NCBI GenBank assembly: GCA_964247055.1
Contig: OZ176052.1
Span: forward strand, 8,866,001 to 8,930,000
Reading direction: 5' to 3'
DNA length: 64,000 nucleotides
Source: Paragordius varius
Lineage: Eukaryota; Nematomorpha
Positions 13,009-25,758 of the stretch are shown here, piece after piece. The stretch's first letter is position 1. Each line of letters opens with the position of its first letter. The notes beneath the pieces are model-generated. The model saw nothing but the letters and a program-made list of their open reading frames with translations, did not search any database and had not been told where the DNA came from. The translations under genes and the position numbers were made by a program.

Positions 13009-16000
13009 CTAAAGTTTTTCCATAAAAGTAGGCTGAGTTTTTGGAACTGGTGATTGAGAAAATTCATTTGGAGGTGCAGCTGGAAAGGGTATATTAAGTT
13101 TTTGCATAAAATTATGGATTGAGGGTGTCGGTATTAGCATTGTGTGGGCTTTGATTTTCAAATTTTGATCGTCTAAGTTCAGCACAAGCGCATATAATAT
13201 ATAAAAATGTTATTTATCCATTTTAAGATAAAATTTTACATGGCCATTACATATCATACTAAAAAGACTTAAAATTAACCCTTAAATATATTCAAATTCA
13301 TCCCTGAACATGCCAAATTCCCACTTAAACATTTCATATCGGAATTTATATTGAATATTTCGTTGCACAGCTCATTATTTAAAAAATATTCATTTTTAAA
13401 AATATCAATAATTAATTGACAAACTAGTTGGGAAAAACCAAAATAAACTTTAAAAAAAACCTTTTTTGGTTACAAAAAGACGACTTGGACTGTAGCAATA
13501 TCCATCCAACCAAATAAAAAGCAAAATAAATAAATAATTGCATAGAAAAAAAAGAAAGTACTATTTTTGGTTGCTTTTTTAGTTCAAAAACGGTTTAAAA
13601 AAATTTCGTGGTTTCGGTTGCAATCTGTTATTTGTTAAAACGCGTCATGAAAATCGAAAAAAATCTTTCATTTATAAAAAAATATATTAAAAAAACACAT
13701 ATTATCAAAAGATATTGTAAATTTTTTAAAAATAATGTCCAAATTTATAGACAAGACTATAGTGTTTAACTAAAATTTGTGGGGGTAATCTTTTTAAAAT
13801 TATAAACTAAAACACAGTACAATGCAAAATTATCTAATAAAAACCAACCTGTAAAAAATACTACATTCGTAGCAGTAATGGTTAACAAATTTTGCAAGGC
13901 TAAACTATCATCACGTTCCAATATGGTTAAATCATCATTGTGTATCTCATTTGAGGAAATGGCGTTTACTTTCATACGCCCATTTTCCCCAATTAAACCG
14001 GCGGATAGATTCATACGTGATTCTTGCAATTTCATTAAATTTTCACAAGCTTTAAGGATAACATCATCGTTGTAGGTGGAAAGACCCTTTCGAAAACTAA
14101 AAGATGTGTCTGATATGGCTTGTGCGACACCATCACCAATAATATTTCCATTTTTAATAAAATTTCCAGCTTTATCTGAATGTTTTGGACTGCATTTACG
14201 GTTGTGTTTTTGCTGTTGTTTAGGAGATTTATAAGGGGACAAATTATTCATGGAGGTGTTAGAACTATTTTTATTATTATTAAAACTCTGAACATCATTG
14301 TGGTTTAGGAGGAAAGTATCTTCAGTCAAATTTGTGGCGTTGTGTAAAATATTACCATGACTCGTTAAAAGGGACAATTTATTCGGAGAAGGCGTCGTTG
14401 GTGAAATATGACAAGGTTCAAGACTTTTTTTAATAAATTCGACTGCAGATTTAGCCCAAATTAGCCGATTTTGTTTGGTTTCATCTATACCCATATCAGA
14501 TTTTAAAAAAGCATATTATGTAAAGTTTTAAATATAATATACTATTACATTAAATAATTTAAAAAATGAACAAAAAGGGTTGAAAGACATAACATAATAA
14601 TACCTTCGTTTGACATTTGTGCTAATCGCGTCAGTTCATCCATGACAGTTAATGGTACCAAAATTTCAAAGTTGTAATCTAAGATTAAAAAAACATTTAT
14701 TTTAATAATTATAAAGAAAAGAGAATATGTCATTAATCAAAATATATAGGGTTTATCCTCCAAAAATGATATCATGATTAAAAAAAACATAGAAATTTAT
14801 GAAAAGGTACATGTTATAACCTTTATTATCATAAATAGCTTCGATCAAGGGCATGTATTCAATCAAGCAATTAGTATCAAACACAAGGTATTTAGGCTGT
14901 ATAAGGACAAAGGTTAATTGAGATTGAGCTTGTATCAATTTGTCTGCAAATATATGAAACCAATTTATAGGTTTTGGAGGCGCCTCCATTGAAACCTTAT
15001 TCTTTTCAGCGGGAGTATTGACCATAGCAGAATTATTTGTTGTCAGATAATTTATAATCTAAAAATATACGTTTTATATAAAATTTTTAAAATTGTCACT
15101 GTAAAGGGCAAAAGCATAGGAATATTTGCGAAGGTATAAATTAGATTTAATATTCCAATACTTTTACCCAAAGTTTAAATTGTCGATTTAAAGATTATTA
15201 CCTGTTTGTACGTAAGCTTAAGCACACTAAAATCCTCCGACAAAACTGTACACGAGTCTCCAGAGAGAAATGGTTCCAGTTGATTCAAAAATGGACATCC
15301 TCTCAAATAAATATCATAGATTTGGCAAATATTCTTATTTTCAAATAACACCCGATCATCGATAAATTTGTCAAATTTTTTAAGAGTTGTGCACAAAATC
15401 ACTAGTTTCTCATATAAAAGAACATTTTTATCATCGTTTTCATAAGATGTTGGTTGTATATTCCACCATTTGTACCAAATCCAAAGTGCTGACAAAAGTG
15501 AAGATACTATATGATAGGAGTGCTCAAATGAGCAATTAGGTCCATTTAAATTTTCATCAAAGTAGTTTATTAATGTGTCAAACATTAAAAAAGCCATCGA
15601 CATATTGAGTTGTCTTGCTTTCTCTAACACTAATAAAGTGTGCGGTGCAGAATCCGTTATTAATTGAAATTTGTGAATGGAAAATATATTTATAGCAATT
15701 ATATTAATTGGTTCAAAACGTTGGGTAAATTTATTTCCAGAATCACCAGTAGTAGTAAGTAAACAGTTTAGGTATTCATTAAACCAATAATTTAGTTTCA
15801 AAAGTTCGGAATCAAAGCTGTCTAAATCTGTTTTCGTGAAAATTTTGCCGTGGAGATGAATAAAATAAAGGAGGAAATATTTTCGCGATTTAGCCATAAA
15901 CTGATTTCGCGAGGCATGATTATTATTAGTATCATTGGTTACAAAGTGATATAAAAGGTTAAGGCTTTGACTGTGCAAACATGTAATAAAATTTGATACA

Positions 16001-16932
16001 AATGTAGAAACTGTAATACATGATAAAGAAGCATCATTACAAGTTACCCATAATTCAAAATGTTTTTTAGCTACAACTTCGTCAATTAATTGTTGATAAA
16101 GATTATTTAAGGCGTTTTGTTCTACTTGCTTTCGAATAACTGATTTTTGAAATAGTGATCTATTTTCCGCAAACAAGGCTTGGAGGTTTGAAAGAGAGGC
16201 ATCTGAATCTTTGTATGTCAGTAGAAACGATCGCACGTAAAAATAGAGTGTTCCCAAATAATCTTTGCTTTTATACTGAAGAATAGCTAATTGATTATAA
16301 CTATGAGGATTATTCGGTAACAATTGATATGCGTTTGAATAATATTCGTAACTTTTAGCATGATACTTATCAGAATCTGCAATCATCATTTCACTGCAAT
16401 ATCGATATAAATCGCCAAGTGCTATGCAATACCAAAAAACCAATGTGGATTGCGATTCAGATGGATTTAAAAATATTTGTTGATTGTGCTTTGGAGATAT
16501 GATAACGGTGTGTTTTTTCACCGAAAAACAGTAAATTTCATTAGTTAATTCCAATAAATTATTGTAAAAAAGAATATTGTTATTGACAATTATAGATTGT
16601 AACTTTTGAAGTTTTGTAGCATAAACGCCAGAACAAATATTACACTCTAAAATTTTTATCACGTCGTAACATAAAATTTTCCAATATATTCTTTCCAATT
16701 GTTTGCTTTTGTATATTTTAAAATCGTTGACAAGAAGTTGCATCAATATAATCTGACCAGGTTTAATATATTTTTCTTGAAAAGTTTTAAAAGATGACCA
16801 AAAATCCGGGTCACTTTTTGTAATCATCAACTTCAGTTTATCCAAATTTTTACAAGACTTCTTGGCCAAAATACTAAAATCTGCCATGCTACATCGCTTG
16901 CTGATAGCACAATTTGAACTCTCTTTCTCCAT
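13009..16932 (-). CDS. SMG6: SMG6/EST1A-like nonsense-mediated decay endonuclease (EST1 + PIN domains)
   Basis: Exons (minus): 16932-15202, 15058-14821, 14678-14604, 14484-13849, 13172-13009; 947 codons plus stop, phases consistent, all introns GT-AG. Exon 1 carries the EST1 14-3-3-like/TPR region (ALGDLYRYCSE, LLPNNPHSYNQLA, YFYVRSFLLTYK). Exons 2-5 build the PIN nuclease: YLVFDTN, FEILVPLTVMDELTRLAQ, LTSHGN, NDDVIL and, completed across the last intron, VVFFTDDQNLKIKA, matching human VVLLTDDRNLRVKA. The three catalytic aspartates (DTN, NDD, TDD) are therefore present, which separates it from SMG5, whose PIN is inactive, and SMG7, which lacks a PIN. Oddities: an N/S/K-rich insert of about 80 residues inside the PIN between LTSHGN and NDDVIL, and no long N-terminal region with exon-junction-binding motifs. 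Expected role: cleaving mRNAs near premature stops. Confidence 0.92.
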
Positions 16933-17540
16933 TTTCTTCCATTATTGTCAAATAACAACAAAAAGGGTCGTGGATTTGCCAAAATTGCGGCGACACATCG
17001 TAAAATGAAATTGTGAAATTTAGGTATAAAAAATTAATATTTTTTGCTAATTTCTGCGTTAAGACTTCGATTCAAATTATATTCAAGGCAATATTTAAGT
17101 TGATAATTACTGAAAGAAACGGTCCCAATTTAAATTTAATAAAAATTATATAAATTAGTCGAAATTTTTAAAAAAATTTTAATTTTGAGAAAAGGCTTTA
17201 TATCAAACTAGTTCGGCGCCATTTTTTTGCAACATCTTTGCAAAATATCGTTTTTATTTAATTTTAAAGCCAAGATGCTAATTTTTACTTAAATTATATA
17301 TAACATTTATAGAAACATAAAGTTTATTTGGTATTTTTATATATTTAGCTGATGCCATGTCATGTTGACTAAATTTTTACCTTGTGGGTTAACCTTAAAA
17401 TAAGTAATATCAAGTATTTTTAATGGAACTTTTTTGGTTTATTAATGTTATAGGAATGCAAATTTTTGCTATGGTTTCAATTTATTCCATATTTTTTGAA
17501 TTTTTTTTTAAACAGGCCTGGGGCATCCATCTACCCCAAT
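16933..17540. other. SMG6 upstream region
   Basis: No exon was recognised. It presumably contains the SMG6 promoter and 5' UTR. An out-of-frame ATG lies 10 bases before the chosen SMG6 start. No upstream exon restoring the usual N-terminal extension was seen. Confidence 0.4.
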
Positions 17541-18281
17541 TCGAATCGAAGGACTAAAATGAATGTGTTGTATCCAAGTGTAGATATTTTGAGTTGATGG
17601 TATTTTCCCAATTCTGTTGGGATCTAATGAACTATATGGTCGCCTAGTCAATGTATATCGCCTAAGTAAATTGTTAGCCACCTATCAATTATCTCATCTG
17701 ACATATAAAAGAGATTTCAACGAAGTAGATGAGATTTATAGTTTTATTTTTGCATGAATCATGTATGAATTTATCCTTATTGATTATATCCCTTTTATAA
17801 GCGAGCACTTGTGTAATCACATATGATGTGCATAGGATTGAGTTGAGTATCAAATACACCACATAAAAACTTAAGTCTTTTAATAAAATATAACCCGTTA
17901 TCATCACCTTTGTTTTGCTTTTTATCCGCAATCCACTCTTTTGTAAGTGAACTATCAATGTATAGTGCTTATGATCTAATTCTGTTCATGTTGTGGTGCG
18001 GACGATGTCGCCTGCATAGACGAGCTTTCATCGGGGGCTTATTTTATATCTTTTGTTAAGTCATCCATTAATATGTAAAGTAAAGGCTTATAGATTGTTG
18101 ATAAAGCTTTGACTCGTTTGAATCAAAAGGTTTGTTGCCTAGTGTTATTCTGTCGAAGTTTTTTTTGTTGTACATTACTTCTATTACTTTGATTATCCAT
18201 TTATCTACGTCATTGTACACTGCTAAATCGGACGGTTTAAAAAATATTCTGATGAAATAATATACTCACGGAAAATGTAAC

Positions 18282-19105
18282 GGATTTATGATGGTGCTTT
18301 TGGTTTTGGCCATTACGATTGAATTAAGAAAGCTTTTTAGACTTTTGCGGTAAAATTTTTTAAATATATGCTAAATTTCGATATCAACTAAAAATATTTT
18401 TTGAAAATATATACTTTTTTTAAAAAATTTACTTTTTAGCAAAATCTGCTGAAGCGTACTTCATACTATTTTGAGTCATGATGGAAAGGTGTATAAACGC
18501 TTTAAGATATTATATGAACACTCAATGCTATCATCACCTCCGAGCATGCTATATTGAATTTGAGTTTTTTGCAAAAAATCAATATTATGAATCAATTGAA
18601 CTTTTAAGTTAAAATTCTGAAGCAGTAATGACCAGCACCATTAAATGATATAGAAAAATGTTTTTCAAATATTCAAAGCGTTTCTACACCGTTCAATCAT
18701 GCCTCAATATAGTATGAACTACGCTTCAATTAAACTTTGCTCAAAATCAAATTGAAAAAAATGCATAATAATTGAAATATCTTTAGTTGATTAGCATATA
18801 TTTATTTTATCATGCAACCCCAAGCCTTTTTGCGTTTATTTTAAGAGAACTAGCTCATTTCAAAGGGCGAAAAAAATTGGGCCTTTAGGAGCCCATTAAA
18901 AATTAAAATTGATTAAAAATATTGTTTTGCTTTTATATGTAATATATAATATATTTTTTAGAATGAAGCATTTATCTTTCCCAAAAAAATTTATGCAAAA
19001 AATTGCGCAAATATTGTCATTTTCTGATGTGGAGCACTTATCACAAAAATATAAATAACTTTCATAAATACCTAGTAAGGATTAAAACCAAAAGCACCAT
19101 AATCC
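18282..19105. mobile_element. Foldback/MITE-like element, copy A
   Basis: Terminal inverted repeats GGTGCTTTTGGTTTTGG...TAAGAAAG (left) and CTTTC...AAAACCAAAAGCACC (right). The interior is also an imperfect inverted repeat: GCTGAAGCGTACTTCATACT near 18448 is mirrored near 18710, so most of the 824 bp can fold on itself. It is inserted in the LINE relic. A second full copy lies at 49220-49992 and a half copy at about 20190-20856. No transposase frame. Confidence 0.8.
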
Positions 19106-19751
19106 TGATATATTTTATCAAATATCCATTTTGCGTTTTTGGTTACTATCGTAATGGGATTCGTTTATTGTTATTATCGCTATAATCAATTTATTTTTGT
19201 GTCTGTGAGATGTGTTTTGGAATCTTGGATGAATTTTCTATTTTAGATAAGTATTTAAATGTAATCTACCATAGAGTTTTGATTACAATTTGTATAAGTT
19301 ATTAATTTATTTGCCGGTTTTTTGAAGAGGGTATTGCAGATAGAAGTCTAAGATATATAGAGTATTTTAATATTGTATCATCTACTTTGTTAAGGCTACC
19401 AAAAGCGTTTCCTCCATGTAATCTCATAGTCTTGACCATTACTGCCGACGTGTGAGTTAAAATCTCCACCTACGAAAATTTGTTATTCGGAGGTATTGCA
19501 TGAGAAATGTCGTATAATTGGTTCCAAAAATTTGTTTGATTGCTCCGCTTAAACCATACTGAGGCACATTGATTGAGAGTGTGTTAACTATTTGTTTTAT
19601 AAACGTTTTTGAATAATTCTTCATTGTGTCTGTTTATTTCAATTATTTTATCACAATATTATTTTTGATATAGCCACTCCATATTGGCCTAATTTATTTG
19701 ACCTTTGTTAAATATTGTATAGTTGTTAATATTTAGTGCTTTCACATTTAT

Positions 19752-19949
19752 GGTATACATTTTAATGCCGGCTTATTCACTTTATAGTTGGTCGATTGCA
19801 CAGAAATGTATGGGAAAAAAGCAACAAAATGTTAGTTAGAAATGATAATGTAAGATAGGAAGAGCATTCAACATTTTGTTGTTTTTTTCCATACACTTCT
19901 GTGTTGCCAATTCACGAAGTGTGAACATGCCAGCATTATAATGCATACT
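19752..19949. mobile_element. MITE with inverted repeats of about 83 bp, nested in the LINE endonuclease region
   Basis: The left arm GGTATACATTTTAATGCCGG...GCACAGAAATGTATGGGAAA and the right arm (ending AGCATTATAATGCATACT) are complementary over about 80 bases with a small loop. Both sides continue as LINE endonuclease-like sequence on the minus strand, which shows that it inserted after the LINE. Confidence 0.75.
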
Positions 19950-20189
19950 GTGCACCTTGTTTCCTGGAGGTAACAGATGTCAATGTTTCCCCCTTGAATT
20001 CGTTTGATAACTGAGTTTTATATAGATAATTACTTGGAAATCTTTATTACAGTTTACCAGCAAATTTATGATATTTGTTGATTTTAATATCAGCTGTTTG
20101 CTTCTATGATGTTTTGGAGCTATCCGAATTGGACTACAATTAAAAAACTGTAAAAATTTGAATTTTTTTATCAAATACAGGAGAAGACG

Positions 20190-20856
20190 ATTATTTTAAA
20201 TTGTTTTTGAATTCACTCAAATTTAAAAGCAATCAAACCTTTAAAACTTAGAGGTGATAATGTTCAGCATCATCGAATCATATAGAAAAAGTGTTTTTGA
20301 ATTTATAAGTGTTTTTATACCGTTTCTATTATACTTTTGTCGTAAGGTTTTTGAGATAGTTTTTGGCAGTGACATTTTGGAAAGTGCTTGACAGAACCGA
20401 GTGGATGAAGTTCTCCTATAAAATCGCTAATGTTCGAAAATCGACTAAAAGCTCAAAAACAATTACATTTAAAAATACCATAAAACTCGATTCACCAAAA
20501 TTTTACTATAAATTAATTTAATTAAAATATCGATTTCGGAAAAATATTTTTTGAATGTCAAAATCTAGCACACATTTTAAATTTTTATCCCAATATCTCA
20601 TCATAGGAAAGCGAAATAATTTGGAACTTTTGAAGCCCATATCTAAAAATTAAAATTTTTTAAAAATATTTTTATATTTTTTATACGTATATAATATGTT
20701 TTAGTGACATTTTTTGCAATGTAGCATTTAGATTTCACCAAGAAAATTTTATTCAAAATGTGAGCAAATTTTGCCATTTTTAGATAGGTAACATTTACCA
20801 CAAAAGTGTGAATAACATTAAACCAAACGATTCAAAACCAAAAGCAACATAATAAT
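20190..20856. mobile_element. Foldback element, copy C (one arm only)
   Basis: Matches the right halves of copies A and B: GGTGATAATGTTCAGCATCATCGAAT, split by small differences, TTTTTATACCGTTTC, ACCACAAAAGTGT, and a right end AAAACCAAAAGCAACATAATAATCC. The left terminal repeat is missing or unrecognisable, so it is a truncated copy. Confidence 0.65.
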
Positions 20857-21206
20857 CCTACATTATCAGAATTATATATATATATAAATCATAAGAATAT
20901 ATTCCCCCCATTCCGGAAGCAGTGGTATATATATTATTTAATATTATGAATCAATGGCAAAAATTTATTGAAAAATAATTAATAATCAGCTATTCTCAAT
21001 ATTAATGAAATTATTATTACATATATCTAGTTAATTTAAAACTTTAATCATATTATAAAAAATAGTTCTCTACAAAACTAAATCAAAAATTATCTCACAA
21101 GAGAAACAACAATGCAAGTAATTTATGTTTTCGCTACAATATAAATTATAATATTCCAGCCTGTATAAATTATTATTTAAGATTTCATAACCTTTTGGTA
21201 GGGCTA

Positions 21207-21244
<38 letters not shown>

Positions 21245-22959
21245 TCAAATTATGAGCCAATAAAAATATGCTTTTCTCAGCCTTTTAGGCTCATGATATC
21301 AACTTTAAATCTACAAAATTGTAAGGACCAAATCTAACTTTTTTCGCCGCCATTTACTTTCTTTTGAATTTTTTAAATCGTTACACGCAAATAAATGCAT
21401 ATGGTTTAAAAAATATTTAACTCTGAAAAGCTTTCGAATAACATTCTACCAGCTAATTTTCGATATTTGATTCAATATCTTCAGTCGTGTTTTGAAACTA
21501 TTTGATTTCGGGACTATAGAAGTTAAAAACTGTAAAAATCTTTTTTATATAATTAAGAGCGTTAATTGAAATCTAAGAACAGCTTTCAAAACAGTAGTTT
21601 GTTTAAGATTTTAAGTCTGGGTTAAAAAACCATTCCGAAATGTTATTGTCTACAAAAAGTATCCGTAGCGCCATTCTCATATAATTTTTCATCTCTTAGA
21701 GAAATTTTGACAAAAATTTAAAGTATTTATTATATTCTGCCAAATTAGAAAATATGAATTCTATGGATCTTATTAACCCGATTTATATAAAATTTTTTGA
21801 ATAATTATAAAGTCCTATATCAAGCTCTTAGAGGCCGAAAATTATTTTTGGATTTTTATGAATTCCCAAAAAACTAGCAAACGAAAATATATTTTAATAA
21901 ATTTAAATTAAATGCCTAATTGCATTTGATACCAAATTTTCGATATTTCTTGATTATCATATATGTTTGTTTCATTGGGTGCTATCTAAATTTCAAAACG
22001 CTAAATATTAGTATTTATTTATTTATAAAATTTGATGTGCGATAAATTTTAAAAAAAAATAAGTTTTTTTGTCTCATAAGTTTGTGGACAAACAACACCT
22101 TATGTATCTCTATAAAAGGCAGTAATATACATAGGGTATTTTTTGATCCAGTAGTTTTATTTGTAGGAAAAATATTTTTATATTATCTAACAAAAAATTT
22201 ATACATTCTTTATTTAACTTTTAATATGAAAAATTCGGATGCTAAAATTGACATACAGAGCTGATTTAAATTATATTTCTTTACCAATCAATTTTTTATA
22301 AATCTATAAAAATATTTGAGGGAATGTCATAAAAGCTCATGCTGATCATCATAAACTTTTTTGATTTTTATAAACTTTTTAAGTTATAAAATTTTAAAGT
22401 TGAATCATTTTTTTGTTAAAAAATTTGTTTTTAGAATATTACAAAATTGAATATTAAAACAATTTGAATAGAAATTTTTATTATTTTGAAATGAGATGCG
22501 AATATTGATCCATTTTCCCCACAATTATGATCACTAGATCCACTCAAGATGTTTTTATATGAGATTTTTTGGTCAATGAAGATCCCATTTTCGCTAATTA
22601 AATGATAAGTATATTCATTTTTAAAATATTAAGGTTTGGAAAAATTAACCTTAATTTTATACACAGTATAATATTAAAATAAATGGAATTTAAATCGTGG
22701 TATTCTTTTATAAAAACTTATTATATGATTAGTAATCGATTACGTTAAATATATACCTTTGTTTTAATATCTTGGATGGATTTAATTTATTGATATAAGT
22801 CCTATATTTATAACTAATGTCTGATTATTTTGGATAAGTAGACAATTAATATTTTTCTAATTTTTAATGAGTTAATAATTTTAAATTTTTATTTGTGCAG
22901 GTTGCGTGTTAACACTAAACTGTCAATTCATGATTTTAAACTATTTACCAGGTGTGGTA
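20857..22959. other. Gene-free stretch with an (AT)n microsatellite
   Basis: No supportable exon. A pure AT run lies at about 21210-21240, just before a TTTCTCAGCCTTTTAGGC segment of no recognised meaning. Otherwise AT-rich sequence. Confidence 0.45.
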
Positions 22960-23110
22960 ATGAGTTTTTACCGACAATTTATTCAAAGACGTTGTAAAAT
23001 GGCTTAACAAATGGTGGACCTCAGAAGACAATCAATTTTTCTGGCACGACATTCATATATTAATTAAATTGGGGAAATGGGATGCCAATTTATAATAAAT
23101 AAAATAAATG
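22960..23110 (+). mobile_element. Mariner transposase C-terminal fragment
   Basis: The plus strand at about 23023-23090 reads NQFFWHDIHILIKLGKWDAN followed by a stop. This resembles the C-terminal FF...GI..L..RW motif of mariner transposases and the fragment FFWHSIHILPKR at about 45610-45670 in this window. Only the tail is recognisable; the rest of the element has decayed or was never copied here. Confidence 0.5.
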
Positions 23111-23363
23111 ATTGATTTCCATTAAAATTAAATATTTTTTTACCAAAAAACAGGTAAAATCATAGAATTACACCAAGGTTGCGCTATATTAAACATTTCA
23201 AAATTAAGCGGGACACAATATTGTAAATTTTCAAAATTGTTACATTTAACATGATTGTTGCTATTATAAAGAAATATATAGGTAGGTATTAATGATTTTA
23301 TTGTTAATTTTACTTTATATATATTCGCCTACAACATAGCGTCGCGCTTGAGATTGTTTTCTC

Positions 23364-24644
23364 ATGGAGCTGTATGATAGAGGAAGGATTTTAAAGCCTG
23401 ATATTATTTTATGTTTACCGGCAGGGATGTTTCCTTGTCACAAACAGGTGTTAATAAACAATTGCTTATCGCTGCCCAAATATTCGTTTGTGGGTGAAAT
23501 CGATGGGGGAAAGATTGAATTACTGGATAATAAAATTTTTGGTTTTATAACGCCATTGATTATGGCTAAGCTGTTAAAATATATGTATACAAAAGCGTTT
23601 GTTGTGGATCATAATTTAGATTCAGTTTTGCTTGCCTGTCATATTTTGGGAATTACCACGTTGGAAAAACATTTAGGCCGTATCTTAGAAACACTAAGCA
23701 TATCAAAAACATCACAAAATATTAAAGCTGACCAATCTATCATGAAAACCTACATAAATTTAACTTATGAGGCGCCCATTTTTTCATCATGTAAAACACA
23801 TGATAACGACAAAATAGTCAGAATATATGGGCCAACAAATGTAAACCATAATTATGCTATGAACGATATGGTAGAGTATTTGAAAGATGACCATGATAAA
23901 TGTATAAGTTTACATTATGCATATTATGGTCAAATACTGCAAAATACGGTAAATATCGCCACGAAAAATACTGTCGACCAAATTTCATCAATCACAATAA
24001 ATTGGAAATTAAAAAAATTCATCTTACAAAAGGCGATCGAAATTTATGGTTTAACATCAACCCTGTATACAGAAGAAAATGCCACAATCTATATTACGAA
24101 TTTCGGTACTCCCGATGTTAAAGCACCCTGGAACTTGTTTGAATTAGAATTTAAACATAAAGCGTCACATTTATATCACTTATTTCACGGGTTTGAAGCC
24201 GTGGTAAAAAATAATACGTCTTCGAATAAAACTATTTCAGATATTGATGCAAACAACATAATGGATTGGAATTTTTGCCAAATTTGTGCTTTCCTGTCTC
24301 GTGATACATTTCGAATCCCTTATAACGGTGATAATAACGATATTCATGATATCCAGAATACCAGTGAATATGAGTATTTTGAAAAAGCCGTAACTTATTT
24401 ACGAATGTCGGAAACAAAAAGTCGAGAACTCGCGTCAAATGTACCCAATAAACAAGTCAATTTAAGATCCATGCTAATCTTATCTTGTATCCGATTCATG
24501 TATATGCAGCCAGCTTTGCAACTAAAGTGTCTGGAGGAATTAAACACTTTTCCCATTACGTCTAAATTGCCGTTGTTTATGGCTTTCATAATGGATGATA
24601 TAAAAAATTATATTGAAATTCCTAAACAAAGATTTACAATGTAA
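23364..24644 (+). CDS. BTB/POZ-like domain protein, single exon, function unknown
   Basis: An uninterrupted 426-residue frame. Residues about 10-110 follow the BTB pattern: DIILCLPAGMFPCHKQVLI (the D-V-x-L...F.aHK.VL core), then IELLDN, LLKYMYTKAF (the lL.yiYtg strand-helix) and VLLACHILGITTLEKHL (the ll.aA..L.i..L helix). The remaining 300 or so residues may form a BACK-like helical region but match nothing I can name: no kelch repeats, zinc fingers or MATH domain. BTB proteins usually act as dimeric adaptors, for example for Cullin-3; that role is inference. Lack of introns, unlike its neighbours, could mean a retrocopy or a fast-evolving single-exon gene. The intact frame argues for a real gene. 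Confidence 0.7.
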   Translation: MELYDRGRILKPDIILCLPAGMFPCHKQVLINNCLSLPKYSFVGEIDGGKIELLDNKIFGFITPLIMAKLLKYMYTKAFVVDHNLDSVLLACHILGITTLEKHLGRILETLSISKTSQNIKADQSIMKTYINLTYEAPIFSSCKTHDNDKIVRIYGPTNVNHNYAMNDMVEYLKDDHDKCISLHYAYYGQILQNTVNIATKNTVDQISSITINWKLKKFILQKAIEIYGLTSTLYTEENATIYITNFGTPDVKAPWNLFELEFKHKASHLYHLFHGFEAVVKNNTSSNKTISDIDANNIMDWNFCQICAFLSRDTFRIPYNGDNNDIHDIQNTSEYEYFEKAVTYLRMSETKSRELASNVPNKQVNLRSMLILSCIRFMYMQPALQLKCLEELNTFPITSKLPLFMAFIMDDIKNYIEIPKQRFTM

Positions 24645-25758
24645 GAGCATGTTTCAGATATAAATTTCATCAATAATATAATATTATTCAAAAAAATTAT
24701 ATAAGTATCAAATGAGCAATTAAAGCCGTACTATCATTCTTTTTCGAACAATCTGGGATTTCATAGGTACGGATAAATTAATCGATTACAATTATGCTGG
24801 TATAGATAACACGTAACTATTTCAAATATGGATTTATAAAAAAGATTGATAATTATTATTTATCTATGCGGAGAATACTAGCTAATAATTTAATAATGCA
24901 CAGCGACCTTGACTTTCTCATGGCCAGCCACACTGCAAACGAGGTTTTTCATATAAGTTTTTCTATTTGCCATTTTTTGTTCGAAATAAATGTATTAATC
25001 AATCAATCCCAAATAAACGTTAAGAGTTCATTTATATGTTAGTTAATTGTAGTATCTCCAAATTCCGTAAAAAATTCAAGAAAATTATTATCTGCAAACC
25101 ATATTGCAGTTCTTTACCACTCATCTAAGAATGCTTTTTGAAAAATAAATTTTTACTGATATTTTTTTTGGTTTTTTTATCATAAGGTTAATTTGCTCTA
25201 AACCAAAACACTCAATGAATAATATAGATTATTTGTCTAATTTTAATTGCAAATACATAAGTATCTATCAATTTTAATTATTGAAATTTATCATATACGG
25301 GTTGGTTTAAGACCACAGCGAATAAGGAGAGGAATACTAGCCAACATTATAAAATTTGTTAATTCAGAACCTAAAACATAAACAACAGCGAAAGTAAACG
25401 TAAAACAGACAAAGACTCTTCTTATTAATTAAATGACAATTCAAAACAATTTATTTTGTTCTTGACTTTAACAGTAAATATCTAATGGTAGTTTCCAATA
25501 TTTGACCAAAACAAAATAGTGGACTCAACATCCCTGGTACCCAAAAAGAAAAATGAAAAGAAATCAACATCTTAAATTATAATTTAAGATGAATTAACCA
25601 TGCTGATCATTATGAATGAGCCGTATAAATATTGGAAAAATAAAATAGGATAAATAAAAGGGTTAACAAAAACTTTAATTTATTCTATTTATACTATAAA
25701 ATATTATATATATTTTATTTTTATATAAACCTATATAAAAAATATATTAATTAATATT
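24645..25758. other. Intergenic region between the convergent BTB gene and EXD3
   Basis: No exon recognised. The minus strand was searched for a downstream exon encoding the Mut7-C domain that EXD3 orthologues usually carry; none was seen. 3' UTRs of both flanking genes are expected here. Confidence 0.45.

Larger units (their letters stand above)
17541..19990 (-). mobile_element. RTE-like LINE relic, interrupted by two younger elements
   Basis: Reading the minus strand from right to left gives fragments of a non-LTR retrotransposon in the expected order. DICYLQETRC (about 19954-19986) and GGDFNSHVGSNGQDYE (about 19425-19485) come from the apurinic-type endonuclease; a frame change then gives RLHGGNAFGSLN, the HGG-x-GFG pattern typical of RTE endonucleases. 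LLYILMDDLTKDIK (about 18030-18075), a degenerate FADD box read as LYAGDIV (about 17995-18030) and LQKSGLRIKSKTKVM (about 17900-17945) come from the reverse transcriptase. It has stops and frame changes and is dead. A foldback element (18282-19105) sits between the endonuclease and RT parts, and a MITE (19752-19949) splits the endonuclease. Confidence 0.75.

Noticed and set aside
14753-14820. Reading the SMG6 PIN exons as separate short genes
   Set aside because: Their ends coincide with GT-AG splice sites in compatible phases, and the joined protein matches SMG6.
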